A stretch of 64,000 nucleotides of DNA from Sulfitobacter sp. BSw21498 (lineage in GTDB: Bacteria; Pseudomonadota; Alphaproteobacteria; Rhodobacterales; Rhodobacteraceae): contig NZ_CP040753.1 of assembly GCF_006064855.1 (NCBI RefSeq), positions 2,836,001-2,900,000 on the forward strand. The letters are read 5' to 3'. Positions 44,102-52,570 of this stretch are shown one piece after another (within the stretch, counting starts at the first letter, position 1; each line of letters starts with the position of its first letter). The translations under genes and the position numbers were made by a program. The notes under the pieces were generated by a model. The model searched no databases. It had not been told where the DNA came from and was given only the letters and a program-made list of their open reading frames with translations.

Positions 44102-44920
44102 GTGAAAGATATGACCGACGGCTATGTCACAGCGGATGGGCGCCAGATTGGCCCCGTTGTGATGGAAATGAAAAACATCACCCTGCGGTTCGGTGGGGTA
44201 GAGGCGATCAAGGATATCTCCTTCGATATCCGTCAGGGCGAAATCCGCGCCATCATCGGCCCGAACGGCGCGGGCAAGTCATCCATGCTGAACGTGATCA
44301 GCGGGTTCTATGTGCCGCAAGAAGGCGAGGTCTGGTACAAAGGTGCCCCACGTCCGTCGATGAAACCGTTCGAGGTGGCGCAGCAAGGCATCGCACGCAC
44401 GTTCCAGAACATCGCCTTGTTCGAGGGGATGTCGGTGCTGGACAACGTCATGACGGGGCGTTTGACCAATATGAAGACCGGCATGTTCTGGCAGTCGATC
44501 TGGAAGGGCAAGGCAGAGCGCGAAGAGACCGCGAACCGCGAAGTGGCCGAAAAGATCATCGACTTCCTTGAGATTCAGGCGATCCGCAAGACGCCGGTGT
44601 CGCGGCTGTCTTATGGTTTGAAGAAGCGGGTTGAACTGGCGCGCGCGCTGGCTGCTGAGCCGTCAATCCTGCTGCTGGACGAACCGATGGCGGGGATGAA
44701 CGTCGAGGAAAAAGAGGACATGAGCCGCTTTATTCTGGATGTGAACGATGAATTTGGCACGACGATTGCCCTGATCGAACACGACATGGGCGTTGTGATG
44801 GACCTGAGCGACCGCGTAGTCGTGATGGATTACGGCAAGAAGATCGGCGACGGCACCCCAAGCGAGGTGCGCAACAATCAAGACGTGATCGACGCGTACC
44901 TGGGGGTTGCCCATGACTGA
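44102..44920 (+). CDS. livG: branched-chain-type ABC transporter ATP-binding protein (LivG)
   Basis: 272 aa from a GTG that follows GGAAGGGGG by 7 nt. Walker A is IIGPNGAGKSSMLNVISG, the Q-loop is in IARTFQNIALFEGMSVLDN, the signature is VSRLSYGLKKRVELARALA (LSYGL replaces LSGGQ), Walker B is SILLLDEPMAGMN and the switch His is in ALIEHDMGVVMDLSDRVVVMDYG. It is the larger of the two ATPases of a hydrophobic amino-acid transport (HAAT) system. The ATG of livH is 35 nt past its stop. Confidence 0.92.
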   Translation: MKDMTDGYVTADGRQIGPVVMEMKNITLRFGGVEAIKDISFDIRQGEIRAIIGPNGAGKSSMLNVISGFYVPQEGEVWYKGAPRPSMKPFEVAQQGIARTFQNIALFEGMSVLDNVMTGRLTNMKTGMFWQSIWKGKAEREETANREVAEKIIDFLEIQAIRKTPVSRLSYGLKKRVELARALAAEPSILLLDEPMAGMNVEEKEDMSRFILDVNDEFGTTIALIEHDMGVVMDLSDRVVVMDYGKKIGDGTPSEVRNNQDVIDAYLGVAHD

Positions 44921-44955
44921 TTTTGCCACTGGTTTTGCGATGAGGAGGGTCTGAT

Positions 44956-45945
44956 ATGCCTGAGCAACTGGCCTTTACAATCGAGGTGTTCCTGAACGGT
45001 CTGATGGCGGGCGTGCTGTATGCACTGGTCGCGTTGGGGTTTGTTCTGATCTACAAAGCCTCGGGAATTTTCAACTATGCCCAAGGGGTGATGGCGCTGT
45101 TCGCGGCTCTGACCCTTGCCGGGATCATCGACGGGCAGGTGCCGTTCAGCCATCTGATCAACGCGATCTTGGGCACGGATATCCACCATTTCGGATGGCA
45201 TGTACCGGCGTTCCTTGCGATCTTGCTGACCATGGTGGTGATGATCGGTCTGGCTTATGCGGTCCAGCGGTTGGTGTTTCGCCATCTGGTCGGGCAAGAG
45301 CCGATCATCCTGTTCATGGCGACCATCGGTCTGGCCTATTTCCTTGAAGGGGTGGGCGATCTGATGTGGGGGTCTGACATCAAATCTATGGATGTGGGCC
45401 TGCCGCAGGGTTTGAACACCTGGATCGACGACACCACCTTTAACGCCTTTGGCTACGGGTTCTTCATCGATAATCTGGATATCGTAGCCAGCATTATCGC
45501 CGCGTTGCTGGTGATCGGGCTGGTGATGTTTGCGCAATACACCAAACAGGGCCGCGCCATGCGCGCTGTGGCGGATGACCACCAAGCGGCTTTGTCGGTC
45601 GGCGTGTCGCTGAACTTTATCTGGATCCTCGTGTGGTCGTTGGCGGGCTTTGTCGCACTGGTGGCAGGCATCATGTGGGGCACGAAATCGGGGGTTCAAT
45701 TCTCGCTCTCGCTGATCGCGCTCAAGGCGTTGCCGGTGCTGATGCTGGGGGGGTTCACCTCTATTCCCGGTGCCATCGTGGGCGGCTTGATCATCGGTGT
45801 GGGTGAGAAACTGTTCGAATTCCTGATTGGAGCGCCTTTCCTTGGCGGTGCGACTGAGAACTGGTTTGCCTACATGTTGGCGCTGATCTTTCTGGTGTTC
45901 CGTCCGCAAGGCTTGTTCGGGGAGAAGATCATTGAGCGTGTGTAG
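44956..45945 (+). CDS. livH: branched-chain-type ABC transporter permease (LivH)
   Basis: 329 aa, about eight to nine membrane helices. LivH family markers are NGLMAGVLYALVALGFVLIYKASGIFNYAQGVMALFAA near the N-terminus, TKQGRAMRAVADDHQAALSVGVSLN (EAA-type coupling loop) and GGFTSIPGAIVGGLIIGVGEKLFEF near the end. It pairs with LivM to form the channel. A GAGGAGGGT ribosome site precedes the ATG. It is preceded by livG and followed by livM after 87 nt. Confidence 0.93.
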   Translation: MPEQLAFTIEVFLNGLMAGVLYALVALGFVLIYKASGIFNYAQGVMALFAALTLAGIIDGQVPFSHLINAILGTDIHHFGWHVPAFLAILLTMVVMIGLAYAVQRLVFRHLVGQEPIILFMATIGLAYFLEGVGDLMWGSDIKSMDVGLPQGLNTWIDDTTFNAFGYGFFIDNLDIVASIIAALLVIGLVMFAQYTKQGRAMRAVADDHQAALSVGVSLNFIWILVWSLAGFVALVAGIMWGTKSGVQFSLSLIALKALPVLMLGGFTSIPGAIVGGLIIGVGEKLFEFLIGAPFLGGATENWFAYMLALIFLVFRPQGLFGEKIIERV

Positions 45946-45997
45946 TTTTGGCAACTCCCTGACTGGGGCTTTGCCAATGTGTAGGGTTCGGGCCCCA

Positions 45998-46025
45998 GGA
46001 TTTAAAACCATTTGGAATGAGGGGC
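45998..46025 (+). repeat. leader repeat copy 2 (before livM)
   Basis: GGATTTAAAACCATTTGGAA and the AGGGG ribosome-site region correspond to the copy at 44069-44095 with one base missing in the A/G stretch and two added near the G run. It lies 8 nt before the livM ATG. Confidence 0.5.
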
Positions 46026-46032
46026 GCATCTG

Positions 46033-47109
46033 ATGCTTTATCGTGAATCAGGGGATTTCAGCTCCACCTATGCGGAAGACAGCCAGACGTTTCCGATCAA
46101 GTTTGACCGGTATCGCTATTACTTTGTGCTGTTCATCGCCATCGCGGTGATCCCGTTTATGATCAACGACTACTGGGTGAACTCGCTGTTCCTGCCGTTC
46201 CTGATCTACGCCATCGCGGCGATCGGGTTGAATATCCTGGTGGGCTATTGCGGACAGGTCAGTCTGGGGACCGGCGGCTTTATGGCTGTGGGGGCCTATG
46301 CCTGCTACAAGTTCATGACGGCTTTTCCCGAAGTCAGCATGCTGGTGCATGTGCTGCTGTCGGGTCTGGTCACGGCCTGTGTCGGCGTGTTGTTCGGCCT
46401 GCCGTCACTGCGGATCAAAGGGTTCTATCTGGCTGTGGCCACGTTGGCGGCGCAGTTTTTTCTGGTGTGGCTCTTTAACCGTGTGCCGTGGTTCTACAAC
46501 TACTCTGCCTCGGGCCAGATCAGTGCGCCTGAACGGACCTTTTTCGGGATCGAGGTCACGGGCCCGAATACCGAAGCTTGGGCGACCTATCTGTTTTGCC
46601 TGATGTTCGTGATTTTCAGTGCCTATGTGGCGCGGAACCTGACCCGCGGGTCGGTGGGGCGCAAATGGATGGCGATCCGTGACATGGATATCGCCGCCGA
46701 GATCATCGGGGTGAACCCACTGCGGGCAAAACTGACGGCCTTTGCGGTCAGCTCGTTCTTTATCGGTATCTCGGGTGCGTTGTTCTTTTCTGTCTATTTG
46801 GGCGCGGTCGAGGTCGGCGAAGTCTTTGGTATCCAGAAATCATTCCTTGTGCTCTTTATGATCATCATCGGCGGGCTGGGGTCGATCTTTGGCAGCTTTG
46901 CCGGGGCCGCGTTCCTCGTGCTCTTGCCTGTGGCCCTGAAAATCGTGGGTGTCGACTGGCTGGGTTGGCCGACGGATATCGTGGCGCACTTGCAGCTTGT
47001 GATTGTGGGCGGGTTGATCATCATCTTCTTGATCGCGGAACCGCACGGGCTGGCGCAACTGTGGCGCGTCGCCAAGGAAAAACTGAGATTGTGGCCCTTC
47101 CCGCACTAG
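46033..47109 (+). CDS. livM: branched-chain-type ABC transporter permease (LivM)
   Basis: 358 aa, about ten membrane helices after a 25-residue cytoplasmic N-terminus. Family markers are LIYAIAAIGLNILVGYCGQVSLGTGGFMAVGAYACYKF, LPSLRIKGFYLAVATLAAQFF, RKWMAIRDMDIAAEIIGVNPLRAKL (coupling loop) and FLVLFMIIIGGLGSIFGSFAGAAF. Its leader (45998-46025) repeats much of the livG leader. The substrate-binding protein gene follows after about 100 nt. Confidence 0.93.
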   Translation: MLYRESGDFSSTYAEDSQTFPIKFDRYRYYFVLFIAIAVIPFMINDYWVNSLFLPFLIYAIAAIGLNILVGYCGQVSLGTGGFMAVGAYACYKFMTAFPEVSMLVHVLLSGLVTACVGVLFGLPSLRIKGFYLAVATLAAQFFLVWLFNRVPWFYNYSASGQISAPERTFFGIEVTGPNTEAWATYLFCLMFVIFSAYVARNLTRGSVGRKWMAIRDMDIAAEIIGVNPLRAKLTAFAVSSFFIGISGALFFSVYLGAVEVGEVFGIQKSFLVLFMIIIGGLGSIFGSFAGAAFLVLLPVALKIVGVDWLGWPTDIVAHLQLVIVGGLIIIFLIAEPHGLAQLWRVAKEKLRLWPFPH

Positions 47110-47207
47110 CGGGGGGCGGCATGGCCAACGGGGGAGGAGACCCAAGGCCGAAGAAGACGACCGGGACAACCCGGCAAGATCGGATACATCCAAGGGAGGA
47201 AACACCG

Positions 47208-48488
47208 ATGAAACTGAAGATGACTACGTTGGCGCTAGGCGCTGCTCTGGCTGCGGGCCCCGCAATGGCAGAGCTTGTATTCCCGTCGCTCAGCTATCGC
47301 ACGGGCCCCTATGCGGCGAATGGCATTCCGTTTGCCGACGGCTATGCGGATTATTTTACGCTGCTGAACGAACGTGACGGCGGCATCGGTGGTGAACCGA
47401 TCCGGATGATCGAATGCGAAACCGGCTATAACACCGAAAAAGGTGTGGAATGCTATGAAAGCACCAAGGGCGAAGGCGCGTTGGTCTATCAGCCGCTGTC
47501 TACTGGCATCACCTACCAGCTGATCCCTAAAGCTACGGCAGACGGCATTCCTGTCCACTCGATGGGCTATGGCCGCACATCGGCCAAAGACGGGTCAGTC
47601 TTTAGCAACATCTTTAATTACCCCGCGAACTACTGGGACGGCGCATCGGTCGCGATCAAGCACTTGCTGGATCTGAACGGTGGCAGCCTTGAGGGTAAGA
47701 AGATCGCGCTGGTCTATCACAACTCTGCCTACGGCAAAGAGCCTATCCGCACGCTGGAAGAGCTTGGCAAAAAGCACGGGTTCGAACTTTCGCTGTTGCC
47801 CGTTGACCACCCCGGTCAGGAACAGAAATCCCAGTGGTTGCAGATCCGTCGTGAAAAGCCGGACAACGTGATCATGTACGGTTGGGGCGTGATGAATCAG
47901 GTCGCCGTCCAAGAGGCCGCGAACATCCGCTATCCGATGGATCAGTTCATCGGCATCTGGTGGTCCGGTTCTGAAAACGACGTGCGTCCAGCAGGCGAAA
48001 AAGCCAACGGCTACAAGGCGCTGACCTTCCACAATGTGGGCGATGACTTCCCCGTCTTCGACGACATCCAGAAGTTTGTTGTTGATGCAGGTAAAGCGGC
48101 AGGCGCGGGCGACCAGATCGGGACCGCTTTGTATAACCGTGGTCTTTATGCGGCGATGCTGGCGGCTGAAGCTGCCAAAACGGCACAGGGCATTCACGAC
48201 ACCAAGGCGCTGACACCGGCGCAGATGCGTGATGGCATGGAGGCACTGGAAATCACCGAAGCCAAAATGGCGGATCTGGGTCTGCCCAACTTCGGGCCGG
48301 AGTTCACCGTGTCGTGCGAAAACCATGGCGGCAACGGCTTTGGTGCTGTGGCGCAATGGGATGCAGCGGCCGACAGCTGGAGCCTGATCACTGACTATAT
48401 CCAGTCGGACCAAGACGTGCTGGCCCCGCTGGTCACCGAAGATGCGCAGGCCTTTGCAGCAGAATCCGGTATCGAACCCAGCTGCTAA
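47208..48488 (+). CDS. ABC transporter substrate-binding protein (Leu/Ile/Val-BP family)
   Basis: 426 aa. The ATG follows GGGAGG at 8 nt; the longer frame has no ribosome site. Signal peptide MKLKMTTLALGAALAAGPAMA. The type I periplasmic binding fold shows VFPSLSYRTGPYAANGIPFADGYADYFTLLNERDGGIGGEP, ALVYQPLSTGITYQLIPKA and KKIALVYHNSAYGKEPIRTL. Four cysteines (C68/C81 region, VSCENHGG and the last residue) may form disulfides. The family covers amino acids, amides and aromatic acids. The two flanking acyl-CoA ligases favour an organic acid. It is longer than E. coli LivJ (367 aa). Confidence 0.92.
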   Translation: MKLKMTTLALGAALAAGPAMAELVFPSLSYRTGPYAANGIPFADGYADYFTLLNERDGGIGGEPIRMIECETGYNTEKGVECYESTKGEGALVYQPLSTGITYQLIPKATADGIPVHSMGYGRTSAKDGSVFSNIFNYPANYWDGASVAIKHLLDLNGGSLEGKKIALVYHNSAYGKEPIRTLEELGKKHGFELSLLPVDHPGQEQKSQWLQIRREKPDNVIMYGWGVMNQVAVQEAANIRYPMDQFIGIWWSGSENDVRPAGEKANGYKALTFHNVGDDFPVFDDIQKFVVDAGKAAGAGDQIGTALYNRGLYAAMLAAEAAKTAQGIHDTKALTPAQMRDGMEALEITEAKMADLGLPNFGPEFTVSCENHGGNGFGAVAQWDAAADSWSLITDYIQSDQDVLAPLVTEDAQAFAAESGIEPSC

Positions 48489-48504
48489 ACGCAGCCATTA
48501 AACA

Positions 48505-48533
48505 AGGGCGCGGCGGCAGTGCTGCCGCGTCCG
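48505..48533 (+). other. intercistronic hairpin after the binding-protein gene
   Basis: A GC-rich hairpin made of CGCGGC/GCCGCG and inner GGCAG/CTGCC pairing follows the stop codon by about 20 nt. There is no T run, so it is not a classical terminator. Such structures after binding-protein genes often protect the 3' end and raise the level of that segment over the rest of the operon. Confidence 0.5.
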
Positions 48534-48564
48534 ATCCCCACGTCACCTAGTGAAAGAGACACCC

Positions 48565-49401
48565 ATGCTGGATGCCACCCCAACGCCCGACGCGCAGGTC
48601 GAGACCCTTCTTGAGGTCAATAATATCGAGGTGATCTACAACTCGGTCATTCTGGTGCTAAAGGGCGTGAGCCTGAAGGTGCCCAAGGGCGGTATCACGG
48701 CCTTGTTGGGCGGCAATGGCGCGGGCAAGACGACGACGCTCAAGGCGGTCTCCAACCTTCTGCATTCAGAACGCGGCGAGGTTACCAAAGGGTCGATCAA
48801 ATACCGCAACGAGCCGGTCCATAACTCGGGCCCTGCAGATATGGTGAAACGCGGTGTCGTGCAGGTAATGGAGGGGCGTCACTGTTTCGAGCACCTCACC
48901 ATCGAAGAGAACCTGCTGACCGGTGCCTATACCCGCAGCGACGGCAAGGCGGCCATCGCGCGTGATCTAGAGATGGTCTATGAATATTTCCCGCGGCTGC
49001 GCGAACGGCGCAAATCGCAGGCGGGCTATACCTCGGGCGGGGAACAGCAGATGTGTGCGATCGGTCGCGCCTTGATGTCGCGCCCCGAAACGATCCTGCT
49101 GGACGAGCCGTCGATGGGCCTTGCACCGCAGCTGGTTGAGCAGATTTTCGAGATCGTCAAATCGGTGAACGAAAACGAAGGCGTAACGTTCTTGCTGGCC
49201 GAGCAAAACACCAACGTCGCGCTGCGCTTTGCGCACTATGGCTATATTCTGGAATCCGGTCGCGTCGTAATGGACGGCCCTGCTGCGGATCTGCGCGAGA
49301 ACCAGGACGTTAAGGAATTTTACCTTGGCATGTCGGACGACGGGCGCAAATCGTTCCGCGATGTGCGCAGCTACCGTCGCCGCAAACGCTGGCTCAGCTG
49401 A
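48565..49401 (+). CDS. livF: branched-chain-type ABC transporter ATP-binding protein (LivF)
   Basis: 278 aa from ATG 48565; a GTG five codons upstream is in frame. Walker A is LLGGNGAGKTTTLKAVS, the Q-loop is VVQVMEGRHCFEHLTIEENLLTG, the signature is GYTSGGEQQMCAIGRALMSRP, Walker B is TILLDEPSMGLAP and the switch His is replaced by Q/N in LLAEQNTNVALRFAHYGYILESG, as is normal for LivF. The C-terminal tail (SFRDVRSYRRRKRWLS) is basic. It pairs with LivG. Confidence 0.93.
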   Translation: MLDATPTPDAQVETLLEVNNIEVIYNSVILVLKGVSLKVPKGGITALLGGNGAGKTTTLKAVSNLLHSERGEVTKGSIKYRNEPVHNSGPADMVKRGVVQVMEGRHCFEHLTIEENLLTGAYTRSDGKAAIARDLEMVYEYFPRLRERRKSQAGYTSGGEQQMCAIGRALMSRPETILLDEPSMGLAPQLVEQIFEIVKSVNENEGVTFLLAEQNTNVALRFAHYGYILESGRVVMDGPAADLRENQDVKEFYLGMSDDGRKSFRDVRSYRRRKRWLS

Positions 49402-49464
49402 TCTAGCGCACGCCTCACGACCCTTCCATTTCCTGATCACCCAAATGAATTGCGAGCAAGCGAC

Positions 49465-50691
49465 ATGGCACAGACGTCCCACTTTGACCGCCTAGAGACC
49501 CGCAGCCCAGAGACGCGGGCGGCTGACCTTGCCCGCTCTTTGCCAGCCCAGATCGCACGGGCGCAGGCGCTGCCGGGTTATGCAGGATCGCTGGACGGGG
49601 TCACAGCAGAAACGATCACCAGCGCTGACGATCTTGCCACGTTGCCCGTCCTGCGCAAATCCGAGATCGGCAAACAGCAGGCGCAATCGGCGCCCTTTGG
49701 CGGTTTCACAACCAGGCCTGCGCATGCGTTCACCCATATCTTCCAGTCTCCAGGCCCGATCTACGAACCATCCTCCGATGCGCCGGACTGGTGGCGTATG
49801 GGGCGGTTCCTGCATGCGGTGGGGATCGGTAAAGGCGACATCGTGCAGAACTGCTTTGGCTATCATCTGACGCCGGCGGGGATGATCTTTGAATCCGGTG
49901 CGCGGGCTGTGGGGGCGGCGGTTTTGCCTGCGGGCACCGGCCAGACCGAACTGCAGGTCATCGCGGCCCGTGATATCGGCACGACCGCCTATGCCGGCAC
50001 GCCAGATTACCTCAAGATCATTTTGGAAAAAGCCGACGAGATGGGGGTGACACTTGGCATCACCAAAGCCGCCGTTGGTGGCGGTGCGTTGTTCCCATCC
50101 TTGCGCGACTATTATGCGCAGCGCGGCATCACCTGTCTGCAAAGCTATGCGACAGCCGATTTGGGAAACATCGCTTATGAAAGCCCCGCCGCAGAGGGCA
50201 TGATCGTGGACGAGAATGTGATCGTCGAGATCGTGACCCCCGGTACGGGCACGCCCGTCGCACCTGGTGACGTAGGCGAGGTCGTGGTCACTACGTTGAA
50301 CCCCGATTATCCGTTGATCCGTTTCGCGACAGGCGATCTGAGTGCGGTTTTGCCGGGGGCGTCGCCCTGCGGTCGTACCAATATGCGGATCAAGGGCTGG
50401 ATGGGCCGTGCCGATCAGACCACCAAGATCAAGGGGATGTTCGTGCGCCCCGAACAGGTCGCCGCCCTTGTCGCGCAGCACCCCGAGGTAACTAAAGCCC
50501 GTGTTGTGGCAAGCCGCGCCAACGAACAAGACGTGATGACGGTCCACCTTGAGACGACAGGCGACGATACCGAAGCCTACGGTGCCTCTGTCGCGGCGCT
50601 GCTCAAGCTGAAGGGCAAGGTCGTGCTGGCCGCCCCCGGAAGCCTGCCGAACGATGGCTTGGTGATCGAAGACCAGCGTAGCTATGACTAA
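49465..50691 (+). CDS. phenylacetate-CoA ligase-like AMP-dependent synthetase
   Basis: 408 aa. It has the PaaK length and order: LPVLRKSEIGKQQAQSAPFGGF at the N-terminus, YHLTPAGMIFESGARAVGAAVLPAGTGQTELQV, CLQSYATADLGNIAYESPAAEG (A5-like Y-T-D region), RFATGDLSAVLPG and MRIKGWMGRADQTTKIKGMFVRPEQV (hinge and A8). The N-terminal Ser/Thr-rich phosphate loop of PaaK is only weakly present (FTHIFQSPGPIYEPSSD), as in the PaaK-like subgroup near HAAT transporters. It may activate an aromatic or short acid imported by the neighbouring ABC system. It is the last gene of the operon. Confidence 0.87.
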   Translation: MAQTSHFDRLETRSPETRAADLARSLPAQIARAQALPGYAGSLDGVTAETITSADDLATLPVLRKSEIGKQQAQSAPFGGFTTRPAHAFTHIFQSPGPIYEPSSDAPDWWRMGRFLHAVGIGKGDIVQNCFGYHLTPAGMIFESGARAVGAAVLPAGTGQTELQVIAARDIGTTAYAGTPDYLKIILEKADEMGVTLGITKAAVGGGALFPSLRDYYAQRGITCLQSYATADLGNIAYESPAAEGMIVDENVIVEIVTPGTGTPVAPGDVGEVVVTTLNPDYPLIRFATGDLSAVLPGASPCGRTNMRIKGWMGRADQTTKIKGMFVRPEQVAALVAQHPEVTKARVVASRANEQDVMTVHLETTGDDTEAYGASVAALLKLKGKVVLAAPGSLPNDGLVIEDQRSYD

Positions 50692-50720
50692 ATCGCGCCG
50701 GTGTCCGGCGTGAAACAGGC

Positions 50721-50746
50721 CGCAAAGGCAAGATCACGCCTTTGCG
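50721..50746 (+). terminator. hairpin after the ABC/ligase operon, possible terminator
   Basis: CGCAAAGGC and GCCTTTGCG form a perfect 9-bp stem with an 8-nt loop, 30 nt after the last stop codon. It lacks a T run, so it is a weak or Rho-assisted terminator at best. A smaller GCCGG/CCGGC hairpin precedes it. Confidence 0.45.
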
Positions 50747-50783
50747 CATGGGGCGGCGGTACAATTTTCAGTCATCCCGCTGG

Positions 50784-50809
50784 TATTTCCGACTGAATTA
50801 GTCGAAACC
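50784..50809 (+). promoter_or_regulatory. palindrome before the iron permease gene
   Basis: CGACT (50790-50794) and AGTCG (50800-50804) are a perfect inverted repeat around GAATT, extended by TT and AA pairs. It lies 11 nt before the ATG at 50816. The position suits an iron-responsive operator, such as the Iron-Rhodo-box described for Rhodobacterales; I cannot confirm that consensus from memory. Confidence 0.4.
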
Positions 50810-50815
50810 AATCGC

Positions 50816-52486
50816 ATGACGACACAGGATATAAATACAAGCCCCGCCGCCGTGAAAAAATCGCGCGATGGCGTGCGTTTGCTGGCGGGGGTTGCGGTCG
50901 CGATTGCAGCGACCTGTGCCTTGCCTATGATTGCCGTACTGCTGGCTGCATTGGTCGGGGGCACCGATACGGTGCGCCATCTGATTGATACTGTTCTGCT
51001 GGGCTATGCTGGCACGACGCTGCTCTTGGTGGCAATGGTCGCGATGGGGACCTTTGCCTTGGGCGTCGGGACCGCGTGGCTGGTCACCATGACGCGCTTT
51101 CCCGGTGCGCGCGTGCTTGAGATCGCGCTGGTGCTGCCGCTGGCTTTTCCTGCCTATGTATTGGCCTATGCCTATACGCATATCCTTGACCATCCGGGCA
51201 TTGTGCAGACCGCTCTGCGTGACCTGACAGGCTGGGGCCCGCGCGATTACTGGTTCCCCGAGATACGGTCTTTGGGGGGGGCGGCGCTGATGTTGGTGCT
51301 GGTGCTTTACCCCTATGTCTACCTGCTGGCGCGTGCAGCCTTCTTGCAGCAATCCGCCACGACGTTTCTGGCAGCGCGTGCTTTGGGCAGCAGTGCATGG
51401 GCCGCGTTCTTTAAGGTCAGCCTGCCGCTGGCGCGCCCTGCGATTGCCGCAGGCGTCCTGCTGACGGTAATGGAGACGATCGCCGATTTCGGGACCGTCG
51501 CCTATTTTGGGGTGCAGACTTTTGCCACAGGGATCTACACCAGCTGGTTCTCCCTGTTCGACCGCGCTGGTGCGGCGCAGCTCGCGCTGTGCTTGCTCAG
51601 CTTTGCGCTGCTGCTCGCGATGCTTGAGCGTATCCAGCGTGGCAAGGCGAAGTACCATGATCCGGCCCGCCGTGCCGTAGCCATGCCTCCGGCACCGCTG
51701 ACAGGCTGGCGTGCTGCTGCGGCGCTGTTGGCCTGCGGTATCCCCGTGATCTTTGGTGCGATCCTACCGGTCATTGTGCTGATCTGGATGGGCACAGGGT
51801 CAGAGCAGGACCTGCTCAGCCCGCGCTATCTGGGCTTCATCCGTAACTCTGCCACGCTGGCGGGGGTGGCTGCGGTGCTGACCGTGGCCGCGGCGGTCTG
51901 CGTTGGCTTCTTCCAGCGGCTACGTCCGGGCAAGCTGTCCTTTGGGGCGGGGTATATTGCGCGTCTTGGCTATGCGGTGCCGGGCGGGGTGATCGCGGTG
52001 GGGCTGATGGTACCTTTCGCGACATTCGATAACCAGCTTGACGCATGGATGCGCAGCACCTTTGACATCTCGACCGGTTTGTTGGTGACGGGGTCGATCT
52101 GGCTTCTGGTGGCCGCCTATATGGTGCGCTTCCTCGCGGCTGCATTGGGCGCGTATGAGGGCGGACAAGCGATGGTGCATGCCAATATGGATTCCGCCGC
52201 ACGGTCGCTCGGAGAGACCCCCGTGGGGACGCTGCGCCGTATTCACCTGCCGATCCTGTCGCCCAGTCTGCTGACCGCGCTGTTGATCGTCTTTGTCGAT
52301 GTGATGAAAGAGCTGCCGGCGACCTTGATCATGCGGCCTTTTAACTACGACACGCTTGCGGTGCAGGCCTACCGGCTGGCCAGCGACGAACGGCTGGACG
52401 GGGCTGCGGTGCCGAGCCTTGTAATCGTGGCGATGGGGCTGCTTCCGGTCATCCTGATCTGCCGGCAGGTCGGGCGTCAAACCTAA
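50816..52486 (+). CDS. iron(III) ABC transporter permease (FbpB/SfuB family)
   Basis: 556 aa, a duplicated permease with about 12 membrane helices. Each half has its own EAA coupling loop: residues near 190-210 (FLAARALGSSAWAAFFKVSLPLARPAI) and near 460-480 (MDSAARSLGETPVGTLRRIHLPILSPSL). METIADFGTVAYFGVQTFATGIYTSWF and FVDVMKELPATLIMRPFNYDTLAVQAYRLAS are typical of iron(III) and thiamine-type permeases. The binding protein gene is convergent, and no ATPase gene is adjacent. No Shine-Dalgarno is visible before the ATG, so the mRNA may be nearly leaderless. Confidence 0.92.
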   Translation: MTTQDINTSPAAVKKSRDGVRLLAGVAVAIAATCALPMIAVLLAALVGGTDTVRHLIDTVLLGYAGTTLLLVAMVAMGTFALGVGTAWLVTMTRFPGARVLEIALVLPLAFPAYVLAYAYTHILDHPGIVQTALRDLTGWGPRDYWFPEIRSLGGAALMLVLVLYPYVYLLARAAFLQQSATTFLAARALGSSAWAAFFKVSLPLARPAIAAGVLLTVMETIADFGTVAYFGVQTFATGIYTSWFSLFDRAGAAQLALCLLSFALLLAMLERIQRGKAKYHDPARRAVAMPPAPLTGWRAAAALLACGIPVIFGAILPVIVLIWMGTGSEQDLLSPRYLGFIRNSATLAGVAAVLTVAAAVCVGFFQRLRPGKLSFGAGYIARLGYAVPGGVIAVGLMVPFATFDNQLDAWMRSTFDISTGLLVTGSIWLLVAAYMVRFLAAALGAYEGGQAMVHANMDSAARSLGETPVGTLRRIHLPILSPSLLTALLIVFVDVMKELPATLIMRPFNYDTLAVQAYRLASDERLDGAAVPSLVIVAMGLLPVILICRQVGRQT

Positions 52487-52504
52487 CCGTTTGGCATCGC
52501 CCAT

Positions 52505-52538
52505 GAAAAAACCGCACCGGCCAAAGGCCGATGCGGTT
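52505..52538 (-). terminator. rho-independent terminator of the iron-binding protein gene
   Basis: On the reverse strand AACCGCA pairs with TGCGGTT and an inner CGGCC with GGCCG (3-nt loop), then a run of T follows. It lies 33 nt after the binding-protein stop and close to the end of the convergent permease gene. Confidence 0.8.
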
Positions 52539-52570
52539 CAATGGCATGTCGCTGCCGTGGCAGGCTGGGA

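Noticed and set aside
44878..46029. 383-codon minus-strand frame opposite livH
   Set aside because: Rich in Gln, His and Arg with no fold features; livH on the other strand is clear.
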